Below are positions 1-9,112 of a stretch of DNA of 64,000 nt, piece after piece. Source of the DNA: Saprospiraceae bacterium. GTDB taxonomy: Bacteria > Bacteroidota > Bacteroidia > Chitinophagales > Saprospiraceae. A model generated the notes under the pieces. That model was not told where the DNA came from and ran no database searches. It saw only the letters and a list, made by a program, of their open reading frames with translations. The stretch spans positions 1-64,000 of the forward strand of contig JADJOB010000001.1 in assembly GCA_016714025.1 (NCBI GenBank), in the 5' to 3' direction. The position numbers and the translations under genes were made by a program. How positions within the stretch are numbered: position 1 is the stretch's first letter; each line of letters opens with the position of its first letter.

Positions 1-2500
1 AAGGAGTTTTTTATTGTGGATGTTTTGGAATTGCATTTCAGTTTGTTCTTTAATTTTAAATCCCGTTTTGATCAGCATCTTATCAATCATCCTGGCTGTC
101 AATGTGATTTTAACCAGCATGCTGTTAGGCATTTATACGCGAAAGCCGAATCGGCAGCAGTCCTTTGCACTGCTCAGGCATATCATGGATATCCCACTTT
201 TCAACAATGCCGAATATACCCAACTCATAAAAGGCAATGGCTTAAATCCGTTGCTTCAAAAATTATTGGATGATCATTCATCCTCCTACTTTGTTTCTTG
301 GTTTGCTTTAAATCATTATCCCATTTGCATATGCACTCAGTGGATTATGCAAAAAGATTTTTAGCACTCGGTTAAAACCTGTATTGCCCTGAATGTCATT
401 TTTTCTGGCTTTATTTGGGGACAGGAATTTTAATGGGTGGTGTTTGGGCCTATGAAGCTTTGAGCTTCGGTGGTTACTGGCCTGGGATCCTGTTGAAAAT
501 ATGTCATTGGTGCCATGGATTGTTTTAGTTGCAGGTATTCACACCACTTTAGTCGCAAATCTACCGGGTTTTCTGTAGGCGCTACGATGAGCTTGTATTT
601 CTTGTCTTTATACTTGTTGTGTATTCTTCATTTTAACACGAAGCGGAATATTAGGAGACAGCTCTGCACATGCTTTCACCCAAATGGGCTTGGAAATGGC
701 AATTATAAATTTTTGTGTTATCGTCAGTATAATTCCATTGGTCACTTTATTTCCCGTTATAAACTTATTCCTCACAAAAGAAAACGAAGAACAATTTCAT
801 TCACGTGAATTTTGGATGTTTATTGGTAGTCTGGTTTTACTCTTTTTAGCGCATTGCTTATAAGTTTTACTACATCTATTCCAGTTTATAATAAAATTTT
901 AGATCAATTTGAAAATTATTAAATATTTCAATGGAATCCTGGCACAGAAGCCCCCCTTGAACCCATTAAACATCAAGCAACCAATACCAACTTTGGATTG
1001 GAGTTTTAGTTGCTGTGCTTTCTTCAGTATCCATCTATTTGCGTTATTTAGGGGATCGAAGTTTAAAATTAGGTAAATCATTTTTTGATTCGTATTTCCT
1101 TGTGTCTTGTAATTGCTTGCATACTGAGTTGATCAGTTTGTATTCGTTTGATAAATTACACTGAGCCACATGACTTTATTAGGTGCTGCCTGGTTTGCTA
1201 TCTGCAGTTCAGCTTTGTATTTAATTCATAGCATCTGATTTAATCCAATGCAATCCGCATTGGTTTGTTCACATGGTGGATTTGGAATTTTATTACTTGG
1301 TATTTTATTTACAGGTATTAATAAGCGTATTATTTCAACAAATGAATTTGCCCAGCGAGACCTTTTAGAAATTGGTCTGAAGATGATATTTCAAAACATC
1401 TTACTTTTTAATTAAAAACGAAAAAATGTTTATGAATGGGTATTGCAAATTATTCGTCCGATACCTTATTAATAAGAGCAGAATCTATGAACTTGATTTC
1501 TGGAAAGAAGATTCGTTAAACAATAAAATTGAACAGTTCAAATTACATCCAGAGGTTCAATATGACAATAAATTGACAAAAGTAGCTGCCAATCCATCCA
1601 CTAAACATTATTTAAATCGCGATGTATTTTCATTGATCGCACAAATTCCACAGACACAAACGGATGTAGAAGCGGCAAAACAGGCAGAAGACAGTTTAAA
1701 ATACGAATTGTATTTTTGTAAATTAAAGGATACCATCTATACAAAGAATCATTTTATTATATTAGATAGCATCTTAAATGATTTTTCCGCCAAGGATTTT
1801 GAATTTAAATCCGAGACCAGAAGCTTCAATTTCAATTAAAAATTAAAAACCTGGAGGACAAGGAATCAAAATTGCCAGTCCCGGAATTCTGTTCAGACAA
1901 AATCTGGTCTATAAATTCCTTTTTCAATTGATGCGTATCGGGTTCGATTCAAATTCCGATACAGTTTACGATTTAGTAAATCCAAGATGGGAGGACATTA
2001 AATTTGAGAAGCCCAGTTTAAAAAGGGTCAACAAGCAACTATCGGGGATGGAAAATATCTTAAGCTCAATACCATCAGCAGAGACATAGATCCTGAAATA
2101 TATGTACCCAAAGAGGACGAGATCGCAGTTGCTGCTGAAATTGAATTTCATGATGGAATGAAACAGGTATTATTGAAACCAATCTACCTGATAAAAGGAA
2201 ATCAAATTGTATCGATGCCGGTAAGTGCCATTCATCCCGGAATTACACTTCGCTTTTCAAAATAAATCCACAGACAGAAGAAATGGGATTTGAATATTCA
2301 ATTCATCCAAATCTGAATACAATGAAATTGCCTTTAATGATTGCTGAAAATGCTGCACGCAACGATTTTATTGTAATTCAGGTTATTGAATTCCCATGGA
2401 TTAATCTGGTATGGTTTGAAGCATCCTGATGCTTTCGGGCATGCTTAGCATCCTATACGAAACGCAAAACAAGCGCGATGCCCTTTTGAAATTGTATTGA
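1..2500 (+). pseudogene. ccsA: Cytochrome c biogenesis protein, CcsA/CcmF type (frame-broken, 5' end outside window)
   Basis: Translating all three frames gives consecutive pieces of one large membrane protein. The tell-tale part is the tryptophan-rich heme-handling (WWD) motif at about 450-530, read as AYEALSFGGYW, then WDPVENMSLVPWI and AGIHTT, with one base missing between the first two. It is followed by LTRSGILGDSSAHAF (about 635-680) and several hydrophobic stretches. A soluble segment lies at 1426-1839, and a last membrane segment with the tail ILYETQNKRDALLKLY ends at a TGA at 2500. The family transfers heme to apocytochromes c at the outer face of the inner membrane. At least six frame changes are needed, so either the gene is dead or the sequence has indel errors. 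The upstream end is cut by the window. The next gene overlaps its end by about 20 bases, which suggests an operon. Confidence 0.75.
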
Positions 2501-3233
2501 TAGGTTCAGGCAATTTTAGCAACCGCTCTGTAAAAACTCAAACTTAGCGGTCACAAAATCGCCCAAGTTTATTCCAGAGATCTTGAACGCGCAAACTATT
2601 AGCAGATCTTTACAAACTCAAGCCATTAATCAGATTGATCGGATAAACAGCAATGCGCAGATTTATTTAATATGCATAAAAGATGATGCGATTGAAGCAC
2701 TTAGTAAAACATTGGCAACAAAACTGGAAAAACAAGCCATCGTTGCTCATAGTTCAGGTGTCAACAGTCCGGATCTGATTGATGCCTATTTTATTAACAG
2801 GAGTTTATTTTATCCTCTTCAAACATTCAGTAAGTTTAAAGAATTGGATTGGACGCACATCCCAATTTTTATTGAAGGAAGTCCGAAGCAATAAGCCTCC
2901 TCCGTCCGCTTGCTCAGACCCTAAGCAATGATTTATTAGAAATGAATGATCAAATGCGGACTCATTTGCATTTGGCATCCGTATTTGCCAATAATTTTAC
3001 AAACTACAATCTACTGGCAGCTAAAAATCCTCGATAAAGCTCAAATTCCTTTTGAAGTACTGCATAGCTTAATGCTTGAAACGGTAGACAAAGCATTCCG
3101 CCTGGATCCAATCAATGCTCAAACCGGTCCTGCAAAACGAGGGGATGTAAATACTATAGAAAAACACATCCGTTTATTGGTTTCAGAATTTCCTGAATAC
3201 CGGTCATTGTATAAAAATATTCGCAAATTATAG
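2478..3233 (+). pseudogene. Rossmann-like DUF2520 domain protein (frame-broken)
   Basis: An N-terminal dinucleotide-binding start reads IVLIGSGN just after an ATG at 2478. Further pieces are SGHKIAQVYSRDLERAN, then INSNAQIYLICIKDDAIEALS (about 2650-2700), then FIEGSSEAISLLRPLAQTLSNDLLEMN. The C-terminal helical DUF2520 part, KAQIPFEVLHSLMLETVDKAF and TGPAKRGDVNTIEKHI, ends at the TAG at 3231. The order and motifs match the Bacteroidota family of NADP-binding proteins related to pyrroline-5-carboxylate reductase, whose substrate is unknown. At least four frame changes are needed: after the start, near 2530-2600, near 2888 and near 3034. The break at the start sits in a run of four T. The start overlaps the end of the ccsA-type gene. 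Confidence 0.7.
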
Positions 3234-3248
3234 AACAAACCTTTAAGC

Positions 3249-3493
3249 ATGAGAATTCGGGGACAGATTCCACATCCTGAATTATTGATTACCGTATTTA
3301 AATCGGGGAATAAAATAATCATCAAATTTGAAACTGGCCCTTTGAACAAAACCTATAAGTTTTTAGAAACCGATAAATTATCCAATCTTGAAGATGCTAT
3401 CAAACTGGTTACTGAAGCCTGATACAAGATGTTTATCAAGTATTTAATTCAATGAATGCTACTTATAAAATTCGTTCCCATGAGATCAGTTAA
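3249..3493 (+). pseudogene. Small conserved Bacteroidota protein, likely frame-broken
   Basis: An ATG at 3249 opens a 57-codon frame beginning MRIRGQIPHPELLITVFKSG and ending at a TGA at 3420. Shifting frame at that stop continues sensibly as IQDVYQVFNSMNATYKIRSH up to a TAA at 3491. Short proteins beginning with K/RIRG-IPH and carrying a helical tail are widespread in Saprospiria-like genomes without a known function. The shifted tail gives the usual length of about 80 residues, so I read this as one gene with a one- or two-base loss. It lies directly after the DUF2520 gene and overlaps the next start by 14 bases. Confidence 0.5.
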
Positions 3494-4061
3494 TCCTTTC
3501 ATTTTTAGATTTATTATTTTTTGCATGATCTCTTTAAGTCTGAGTACATGCACCATTGATCCTGCCAATCCAGATCAATTTACTCGACCCAGTGAAATTC
3601 GCATCAGTATATTATCAGGAAATTTTTCAGGAAGAAATTTCGACTTGATTAGTGAAAACCATACCGATGATCATCAATTTATTGCTTGAAGCTAATTAAC
3701 AAGGTGCTAATCCAACCCATTCAAGAAGGTATGGGCATGAATTTAGAATCCAACAGTTTTATCAATTGGCCTGGAAAGGCGACACCGTAACCGGCACGTT
3801 CTTGAGTGTTTTTGCAAATGATCCCAATGTTGCAAAAATCAGGTGACCTGCAGTTAATTTATACGAATGGAGATGAATTTATAACAGCTATCCCTAAAGA
3901 CATTCAAATTGCAATTACCAACTACAGTCAACCAAGTGGCTCAATAGAAGGAAATTTCTTTTTTTACTAATTATTTAGATTACCGGTATAATGGAAATTC
4001 CGGAAGAGAAAGTGTACGTTTTGAAATCAGTTTTAAACTGGTTCGCGGCCCGAATATTTAA
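3480..4061 (+). pseudogene. Lipoprotein of unknown function (frame-broken)
   Basis: From the ATG at 3480 there is a signal peptide with a lipobox-like end (MISLSLSTC), then IDPANPDQFTRPSEIRISIL and SGNFSGRNFDLISENHTDDH. The frame is lost at about 3690. Later pieces in other frames are WKGDTVTGTFLSVFANDPNV, then SGDLQLIYTNGDEFITAIP and IAITNYSQPSGSIEGNFFF, with a last piece, YNGNSGRESVRFEISFKLVR, that ends at a TAA at 4059. The protein is probably attached to the outer or inner membrane. No family is recognised. Three or more indels are required. Confidence 0.5.
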
Positions 4062-4136
4062 AATGGACTAAATCAAATTATATTAGCCATTAAGCAGCTT
4101 TACTCATTTTAAGATTTAGTGGAATTATTATAAAGT

Positions 4137-4854
4137 TTAATTAACTAATTTTATAAAATAAGTGTAAAGCAAACTAATAATAATAGCCAAACTATAACTT
4201 TGGAGCGTTCCTGTCAATATATATTCCGTCAACTTTCTGTCTTTTGATCTTGATAAATCATTAAACCGCAGCACTGATTTTGCTGCAATCAACAATCCGA
4301 TGGATGCCCATTGATTTAAAATGATAAAACCAAAAATCAGGAGTCTTTCTAAAATTCCAATATATTTTCCTGCATTTTTTAAACTGTCTGATTCGTTTTC
4401 CTCATCCATTTTCCAGGCACTGATCAATACTTTCATTATAATCGAAGACACATAGCTTACACAAACAACAGCAACCAGAAACAAGGTGGTTTGCGAATTA
4501 AATATCCATGCTGATGAAAATTCCATAGGTACATACATGGAGGCAACACAAACAAGTAAGGATACATGCGCTATTTGGTCCAGAAAAAGTTGAGGCGATT
4601 AACGATTTTGGATTGCAAATGCAATTTTAATAAAAAGATGAGACCATTAGAAAGAAGAATAATTGCAATGCTAAGCCAATAATCCGCATCAAATTGCAGG
4701 ATTGTCAAAAGCAACAAAGATGCACCAACAGATGCCAGTATAAATAAACGGAACGATGCTTTTTAGCCATTTTATCCAATACCCATTTTTCAGGCTGGAA
4801 CACAAAATCACCCAGTAAATGCGCTAAAAGAATTTTCAGAAACAACTCGATCAT
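4137..4854 (-). pseudogene. DUF3307 membrane protein (frame-broken)
   Basis: From the ATG at 4854 the minus strand reads MIELFLKILLAHLLGDFVFQ, then KWVLDKMAKKHRSVYLYWH. This is the typical N-terminus of DUF3307 proteins (AHLLGDF, then a charged loop, then a membrane segment). After one or two frame changes near 4550-4700 the protein continues with several hydrophobic helices (FLVAVVCVSYVSSIIMKVLI and RLLIFGFIILNQWASIGLLI) and stops at 4137. The start codon overlaps the stop of the satD-type gene in an ATGA, so the two are one transcription unit, a pairing common in Bacteroidota. The function of DUF3307 proteins is not known. Confidence 0.7.
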
Positions 4855-5449
4855 AGCTTTTGGATTTGTTGTTGGAAATATTGTTCCATTCGCAAGACCT
4901 CTTCATAGCCACCGCGAGTCAATGCTTCACTGATTGAACTTTGAGACTTCTTGAGTAATTGAGCTAGTTCCATTTGATTTTTATCAGGATTTTCCAGCGC
5001 AGCTTGAATGGCCTGTGCAACAATCACACTCCAGGAATTCATAGTCAGGAGTCCCAGGCCAACATCAGATTAAAACGCTCGTTAAACGATTCATCTCCAG
5101 TCGCAATGCTCAAGGATTGTTTTTTCAAAGCATCAAAACAACTGCCGGATCTAGTAAACGCATCGCCGGAGGATTCTGTAATTTTAGCTGCACGGTAGTT
5201 TACAGTTCCTATTCCGATGGCAATTCGGACGTCCAATTTGGGAATTTGTTTTAACCCTGCCTTGATAATAAGAGCGGCATGAAGTGCTTCCCTGGCCGGA
5301 AGCAGCATTTGGAAACTATCGCCACGGTATATTTCCCAATCTGACGGCTCTGTGCCAAATACATTGAGTGTACGCTTTAACAGCGGCATCCAGGTAGCAG
5401 CGTCTCCTTGTCGCGAATTAACTACATCCCCGGTAAGCACGGCAAACAT
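4851..5449 (-). pseudogene. SatD family transcriptional regulator (single frameshift)
   Basis: The first part starts at the ATG at 5449 with MFAVLTGDVVNSR and continues to IYRGDSFQMLL, VRIAIGIGT and ITESSGDAFTRSGSCFDAL. This is the SatD N-terminal domain. It runs into a stop at 5045 after FNLML. A one-base shift there joins it through GLGLLTMNSWSV to IQAALENPDKNQMELAQLL and KSQSSISEALTRGGYEEVL, the C-terminal helix-turn-helix. The joined protein of about 198 aa has the usual family length and domain order. An upstream in-frame ATG at 5464 is possible, but SatD proteins normally begin directly at the M(I/F)AV(I/L)TGD strand. A strong palindrome lies 22 bases upstream, so autoregulation is likely. 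It is followed by a DUF3307 gene with an ATGA overlap. Confidence 0.8.
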
Positions 5450-5470
5450 TTTGGAATTCCCCATACCCAA

Positions 5471-5518
5471 ATATCGGATAATTATCCGATATAACAAAAT
5501 ATCGACTTAAAAGCCGAT
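5471..5518 (-). promoter_or_regulatory. Two inverted repeats upstream of satD, probable operator
   Basis: Positions 5471-5492 form a perfect 22-base palindrome with arms ATATCGGATAA and TTATCCGATAT. Directly beside it, 5499-5518 holds a second, imperfect one with arms TATCGACTT and AAGCCGATA. The shared half-site is TATCGG/CCGATA. The pair sits 22-70 bases before the satD start on the minus strand, where an autoregulator would bind. That the SatD helix-turn-helix binds it is an inference. Confidence 0.6.
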
Positions 5519-5710
5519 AAAATAATATATAGCTTCTTAAGCCAATACATTGATACTAAAACATCTGGCATGTATCCATTTGCCATAGCTATTACACCTT
5601 TAGAACCACTGAAAATATGGCCCTTTCAGCGGATTGACCGGAATTGTATCAGCTCGCAACTTTGCATGGTATTTAAAATATTATTTCCTTATTCCTAAAC
5701 AAAAAAAATT

Positions 5711-6090
5711 ATGAAGATTCTAATTACAATTTTTTTCTTCCTCCTACTCCTCTTATGTTCATGTAAAAAAGAAGAGCCTCAGAACTGGGGTCCCCGTCTA
5801 GATGCAATTGAAAAGCACTTAGTATAAAAGATGCACAAATTGCTGGATTGAGTGAATTGGCCTATATCCAGGCATTGGATACGGTGGCCTTGCAGAATGA
5901 TTCATTTAATTTAGCATCTATAACATTTGCAACATTTCAAATTCCACAACCTGCATCGTGTCGATCCAATTGTGGAAAACAATTAAGCCGAGATCTAACG
6001 GTTTGCCAACACGTAGCTCCACAAAACTACACCTGGTGCATTGAAAAAGCCATTCGCAATTATACCACATGCATTGGCCGATGTCATTAA
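5711..6090 (+). pseudogene. Small cysteine-rich lipoprotein (single frameshift)
   Basis: From the ATG at 5711: MKILITIFFFLLLLLCSC is a lipoprotein signal with a lipobox cysteine, followed by KKEEPQNWGPRLDAIEKHL. The frame then hits a stop at about 5824. A one-base shift continues as SIKDAQIAGLSELAYIQALD to the end at 6090. The C-terminal third has five cysteines (SCRSNCGKQLSRDLTVCQHV, then WCIEKAIRNYTTCIGRC), probably paired in disulfides in the periplasm. No family is recognised. A clear terminator follows at 6111. Confidence 0.6.
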
Positions 6091-6110
6091 TTGTATAAAT
6101 ATAAAAATTA

Positions 6111-6144
6111 AAAAGCCCTTGTCATTCTAATGATGAGGGCTTTT
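6111..6144 (+). terminator. Rho-independent terminator
   Basis: The arms AAAAGCCCT and AGGGCTTTT, extended by TCAT/ATGA around a TCTA loop, are followed by T-rich sequence. It lies 21 bases after the lipoprotein stop and can also work from the other strand. Confidence 0.75.
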
Positions 6145-6239
6145 GTTTATTGCATCAACAAAGCATCAAATGAAAATGCATTTACAATGAGAAAAATTCT
6201 AATAATAGAACGAACACTTATTAAAATATAAAAAATTAT

Positions 6240-6330
6240 AATTCGTCCCGCGAGTACGCGGGATGTACACTACGTTCCCATAATTCTTAATTATTAATTT
6301 TTAATTGAACCTGGTGGAGCTGGCGGGATT
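6240..6330. repeat. Second copy of the ssrA 3' end with its flank (att-like direct repeat)
   Basis: Positions 6281-6330 are identical over 50 bases to 7148-7197. The last 19 bases match the 3' end of the tmRNA gene (TGGTGGAGCTGGCGGGATT), and the other 31 are AT-rich downstream flank. The 40 bases before this (with the hairpin CCCGCGAGTACGCGGG at 6248-6263) also resemble 7103-7145. The two copies enclose a toxin-antitoxin module. The end of ssrA is a common integration site, so this may be a scar of integration or of a tandem duplication. Confidence 0.7.
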
Positions 6331-6445
6331 TCACGCTTTCAGCGTGATAAACTTCTCATCCCGCATTCAATATTTATCTTATTCCAAGCAAGCCAATACG
6401 TATTGATTTTGCTTAATTTTGTAAATTAGCATAAAATTATAATAT

Positions 6446-6667
6446 ATGTCTACTATCAAAGAAAAAATTATCAAAGGGATACAAGGTATTGATAATGAAG
6501 AAATACTTCCGGAAGTGTATACTCTTTTGCAAGACATACTAGAAACAAAGCAAGTAATTTCTTTAAATGCAGAACAAAAAATGTTGATTCACGAGGCTAG
6601 AAATGAATATAAAACCGGTCGTCACTATACAACAGAACAAGCATTTAATGATTTATTAGATGACTAA
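6446..6667 (+). CDS. Antitoxin of a RelE/ParE-type toxin-antitoxin pair
   Basis: A 73-aa acidic protein, MSTIKEKIIKGIQGIDNEEI, followed by HEARNEYKTGRHYTTEQAFN and an acidic tail DLLDD. The central EILPEVYTLLQDILE helix and the tail with x-Y-T-T-E-Q-A-x-x-D are typical of short antitoxins encoded before ParE/RelE toxins. Its stop overlaps the toxin ATG by 8 bases, so translation is coupled. It would bind and neutralise the toxin and probably repress its own promoter. The toxin copy beside it carries an in-frame stop. The module sits between two copies of the ssrA 3' end. Confidence 0.65.
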   Translation: MSTIKEKIIKGIQGIDNEEILPEVYTLLQDILETKQVISLNAEQKMLIHEARNEYKTGRHYTTEQAFNDLLDD

Positions 6668-6950
6668 ACCAATAGTATGGTCTGAAATCGCAAAAAATGA
6701 CTTAAAGGACATAAAAAAGTTTTTTGATCAGCAAAATAAGTAGTCAACTTACAGTAAGAAGTTATTGAAAACATTTCGTGACTCCACTAAATTAATTCAA
6801 AGATTTCCATTATTATCAATTGCAACAGAATTCGAGAATGTAAGAGGCTTTGTGATTCTACAGTATATTATATTTTATGAAATAATGAGTGAGCATATCC
6901 TTATATTATTTATTTGGGATTGTCGTCGAGATCCTGAACAGTTAAACTAA
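6660..6950 (+). pseudogene. RelE/ParE-type toxin with an in-frame stop
   Basis: From the ATG at 6660: MTKPIVWSEIAKNDLKDIKK, then FFDQQNK, a TAG at 6741, then STYSKKLLKTFRDSTKLIQR in the same frame. It ends with FVILQYIIFYEIMSEHILIL and FIWDCRRDPEQLN. The N-terminal W-S-x-x-A-x-x-D-L helix and the C-terminal I-L-x-(V/I)-W-D-x-R-R-(N/D)-P motif are those of the ParE/RelE fold, which attacks gyrase or mRNA. The complete protein would be 96 aa, a normal length. The stop makes it inactive unless it is a sequencing error, and the antitoxin is intact. No frame change is needed, unlike the neighbouring broken genes. Confidence 0.7.
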
Positions 6951-7099
6951 ATATTAAAAAAGTTGAAATCCAAATAGCCATCTAAAAATAAAACATGCAT
7001 TAATTTGTAATTTCTTTTGTCGATACTTAATAAGGCTAATACGATTTCAAAATTCTACAATTCGTCCCAAAGCAGGCTAAATGAAGGCTACGCTCCCAT

Positions 7100-7178
7100 A
7101 ATTCGTCTCGCGAGTTCACGGGATGCACGCTAAGCTCCCATAATTCGTAATTCTTAATTATTAATTTTTAATTGAACC
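7100..7178. repeat. Dispersed hairpin-containing intergenic repeat and ssrA downstream flank
   Basis: The stretch TTCGTCTCGCGAGTTCACGG, followed by GATGCACGCTAAGCTCCCAT and AATTCGTAATTCTTAATTA, resembles 6240-6300 and, inverted, 22430-22480. The part from 7148 on belongs to the 50-base exact repeat that includes the tmRNA 3' end. Confidence 0.55.
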
Positions 7179-7547
7179 TGGTGGAGCTGGCGGGATTCGA
7201 ACCCGCGTCCAGAGAAAGAATCATTTAACTTTCTACATGTTTAGTTTTCTATTTACTTGTCAGATTTGGTGGAGCTTAGAAAACGAGCTTACCAAACCTT
7301 ATTCCCTCTTTCTCGATGATTAAGCGGGACTATTAAGCATCCAGCCTGATGTTTTATGATGTGTCATGCGGAATTTATCAGACATCCATCCCGGGACACA
7401 GATGCATACTAACTACTAGAATTAGGCTGCAACAGCAAAAGAAGTATTGCCATTTAAAAGTCGATACCCGTTTTTTACGTAGCGTGCTATCATCCTACGA
7501 CATGCTTACTAAACCATTACATTTCCTGTCGATTCCAATACAACCCC
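7179..7547 (-). ncRNA. ssrA: Transfer-messenger RNA (tmRNA)
   Basis: The 5' end on the minus strand starts GGGGTTGTATTGGAATCGAC, a classic tmRNA start. The 3' end carries a T-arm GCGGGTTCGAATCCCGCCA and finishes AGCTCCACCA, so CCA is encoded. The acceptor stem pairs GGGGTTG with CAGCTCC. Inside, at 7422-7451, a short frame reads GNTSFAVAA followed by TAA, which gives the degradation tag after the alanine brought by the RNA. Together with SmpB it rescues stalled ribosomes. The 369-nt length is normal. Part of the 3' end is repeated at 6312-6330. Confidence 0.95.
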
Positions 7548-7641
7548 ATTATGATGTGTGCTTGTATAGCTGTGCAAGAAAATCAATTTACATTTAAATT
7601 GTAATGAGAAAACGATATCAGGTGTTTGAAAGTTCCGGAAA

Positions 7642-8588
7642 CTATAAATATTTTGAAAGATTGGATGTAATCCGCTGTCTTACAGGGATCCCGGAGTCTG
7701 ATTTTACAAAGGGTTTTCCTGTGATCCGTTCGTATAAATCGATGTAGCGATCTGAAATGGTCCAAACAAATAAATCGGGCATTTCCGGCATCAATTGACC
7801 TTCCTTCCCCTGGAATCCATGTGCCATCAACCATTCCCGGACAAATTCTTTGGAGAGTTGTGTAGGCGAGGTATTGTTGTTGAAATGTTCCAGATAGTTT
7901 GCTCGTTCAAAATACCTCGAACTATCTGGTGTATGAATTTCATCCATCAAGATTAATTTTCCTTCAAAAAGTCCGAATTCATATTTTGTATCGACCAGTA
8001 TAAGCCCTTGCTCTGCAGCAATTGAAGTACCACGTTCAAATAAACGAAAAGCAAGCCTTGCCATGTCCTCCCACAGTTCTTTGTTTACAATGCCTCTTTT
8101 GATGAGTGAATCTGAAGAAATATCTTCATCGTGTCCTTCACTGGCTTTGGTTGTGGGTGTCAGGATGGGGCTTGTGAACTGTTGATTTTCACGCATTCCT
8201 TCCTCCATTTGAACTCCACATAAAACCCGTTCACCAGATTTGTAGGTACGCCAGGCATGGCCGGTTAAGTATCCACGGACAACCATTTCGATGGGAATTC
8301 CCTGGCATTTTTCCCAACGGAAACATTGGGATCCGGACATTCTTCGAGCCAAACCGGACAAATATCTTTAACAGCTTCAAGAAAATGAGCTGCAATTTGA
8401 TTTAAAACTTGTCCTTTCCACGGAATTGGCCTTGGCAAAATATGGTCGAATGCTGAAATCCGGTCGGATGTTATTATGATTAATTTATCACCAATATCAT
8501 AGACATCCCGCACTTTTCCATGGTAAACCTGTTGTTGATTTTTAAAATGAAAATCTGTACCTGAAAGGGCGATGTGTTCGGGCAACAT
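7642..8588 (-). pseudogene. purC: Phosphoribosylaminoimidazole-succinocarboxamide synthase (one frameshift)
   Basis: SAICAR synthetase joins aspartate to CAIR in purine synthesis. The first part from 8588 reads [20 protein letters not shown] and [20 protein letters not shown], the nucleotide-binding half. The second contains [20 protein letters not shown], then ILVDTKYEFG and the signature LMDEIHTPDSSRYF. The frame is lost at 8308-8312, a run of five T on the + strand: adding one base restores [18 protein letters not shown]. The joined length of about 315 aa is normal for Bacteroidota. Because purC is essential on minimal nutrients and the break is in a homopolymer, I think this is a sequencing error and the gene is functional. 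Confidence 0.9.
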
Positions 8589-8618
8589 AAACTATTATAA
8601 ATTTGGAAGCGGCATCGT

Positions 8619-9041
8619 TCAGATATTCCGAATCGTGTTGCGATCCAACAAAATGTCTTTTAATTCCTTTAAGAAACTGTATTCGTGAGGCAGTAATTTT
8701 TTAAAGGCTTCTTTTACCGCTACATAAGAACCTTGCATTTCAGGTAATTTGGTATAAAGCACGTCTTTGACCATGTGCAAATCCTGTACAAGTAAATGTC
8801 TGACTTTTGGAAGGTCGTGCCAATCGGCTTCAATTGCCAATGCCTTTATGCCGTTTTCCTCAGTTCCTTCCAATTCAATAGCCTGATATTTTTGAATCTG
8901 GTGTTCAAACTGATCTAAAAACACTTTCCCGTCAAATAAGATGTTGTTGGTGACTTCGTCTTTTGAATTCATCATCAGGACTTCAAGTCCCTTTTCATGG
9001 AACCGATAAACAATCAAGCGAAATTGATTTCTAACTGTCAT
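8619..9041 (-). CDS. Conserved hypothetical protein, Nudix-like N-terminus
   Basis: A 140-aa protein. It begins MTVRNQFRLIVYRFHEKGLE and continues VLMMNSKDE, a strand pattern seen at the start of some Nudix-like proteins. The Nudix box (GX5EX7REUXEEXGU) is absent, so hydrolase activity cannot be claimed. The middle part LAIEADWHDLPKVRHLL and the C-terminal helix EAFKKLLPHEYSFLKELKDI are soluble. It lies 30 bases upstream of purC on the same strand and may be cotranscribed with it. The function is unknown. Confidence 0.6.
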   Translation of the reverse strand: MTVRNQFRLIVYRFHEKGLEVLMMNSKDEVTNNILFDGKVFLDQFEHQIQKYQAIELEGTEENGIKALAIEADWHDLPKVRHLLVQDLHMVKDVLYTKLPEMQGSYVAVKEAFKKLLPHEYSFLKELKDILLDRNTIRNI

Positions 9042-9112
9042 GGCACTAAGATAAAACCGTTTATTGAAACCTGAAAAGAAAACGCAATTGCATGCTATTT
9101 GTTTTAAAACGC

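Noticed and set aside
7349..7597. 82-aa frame on the plus strand at 7.35-7.6 kb
   Set aside because: It lies opposite the tmRNA gene and reads through its structural parts.
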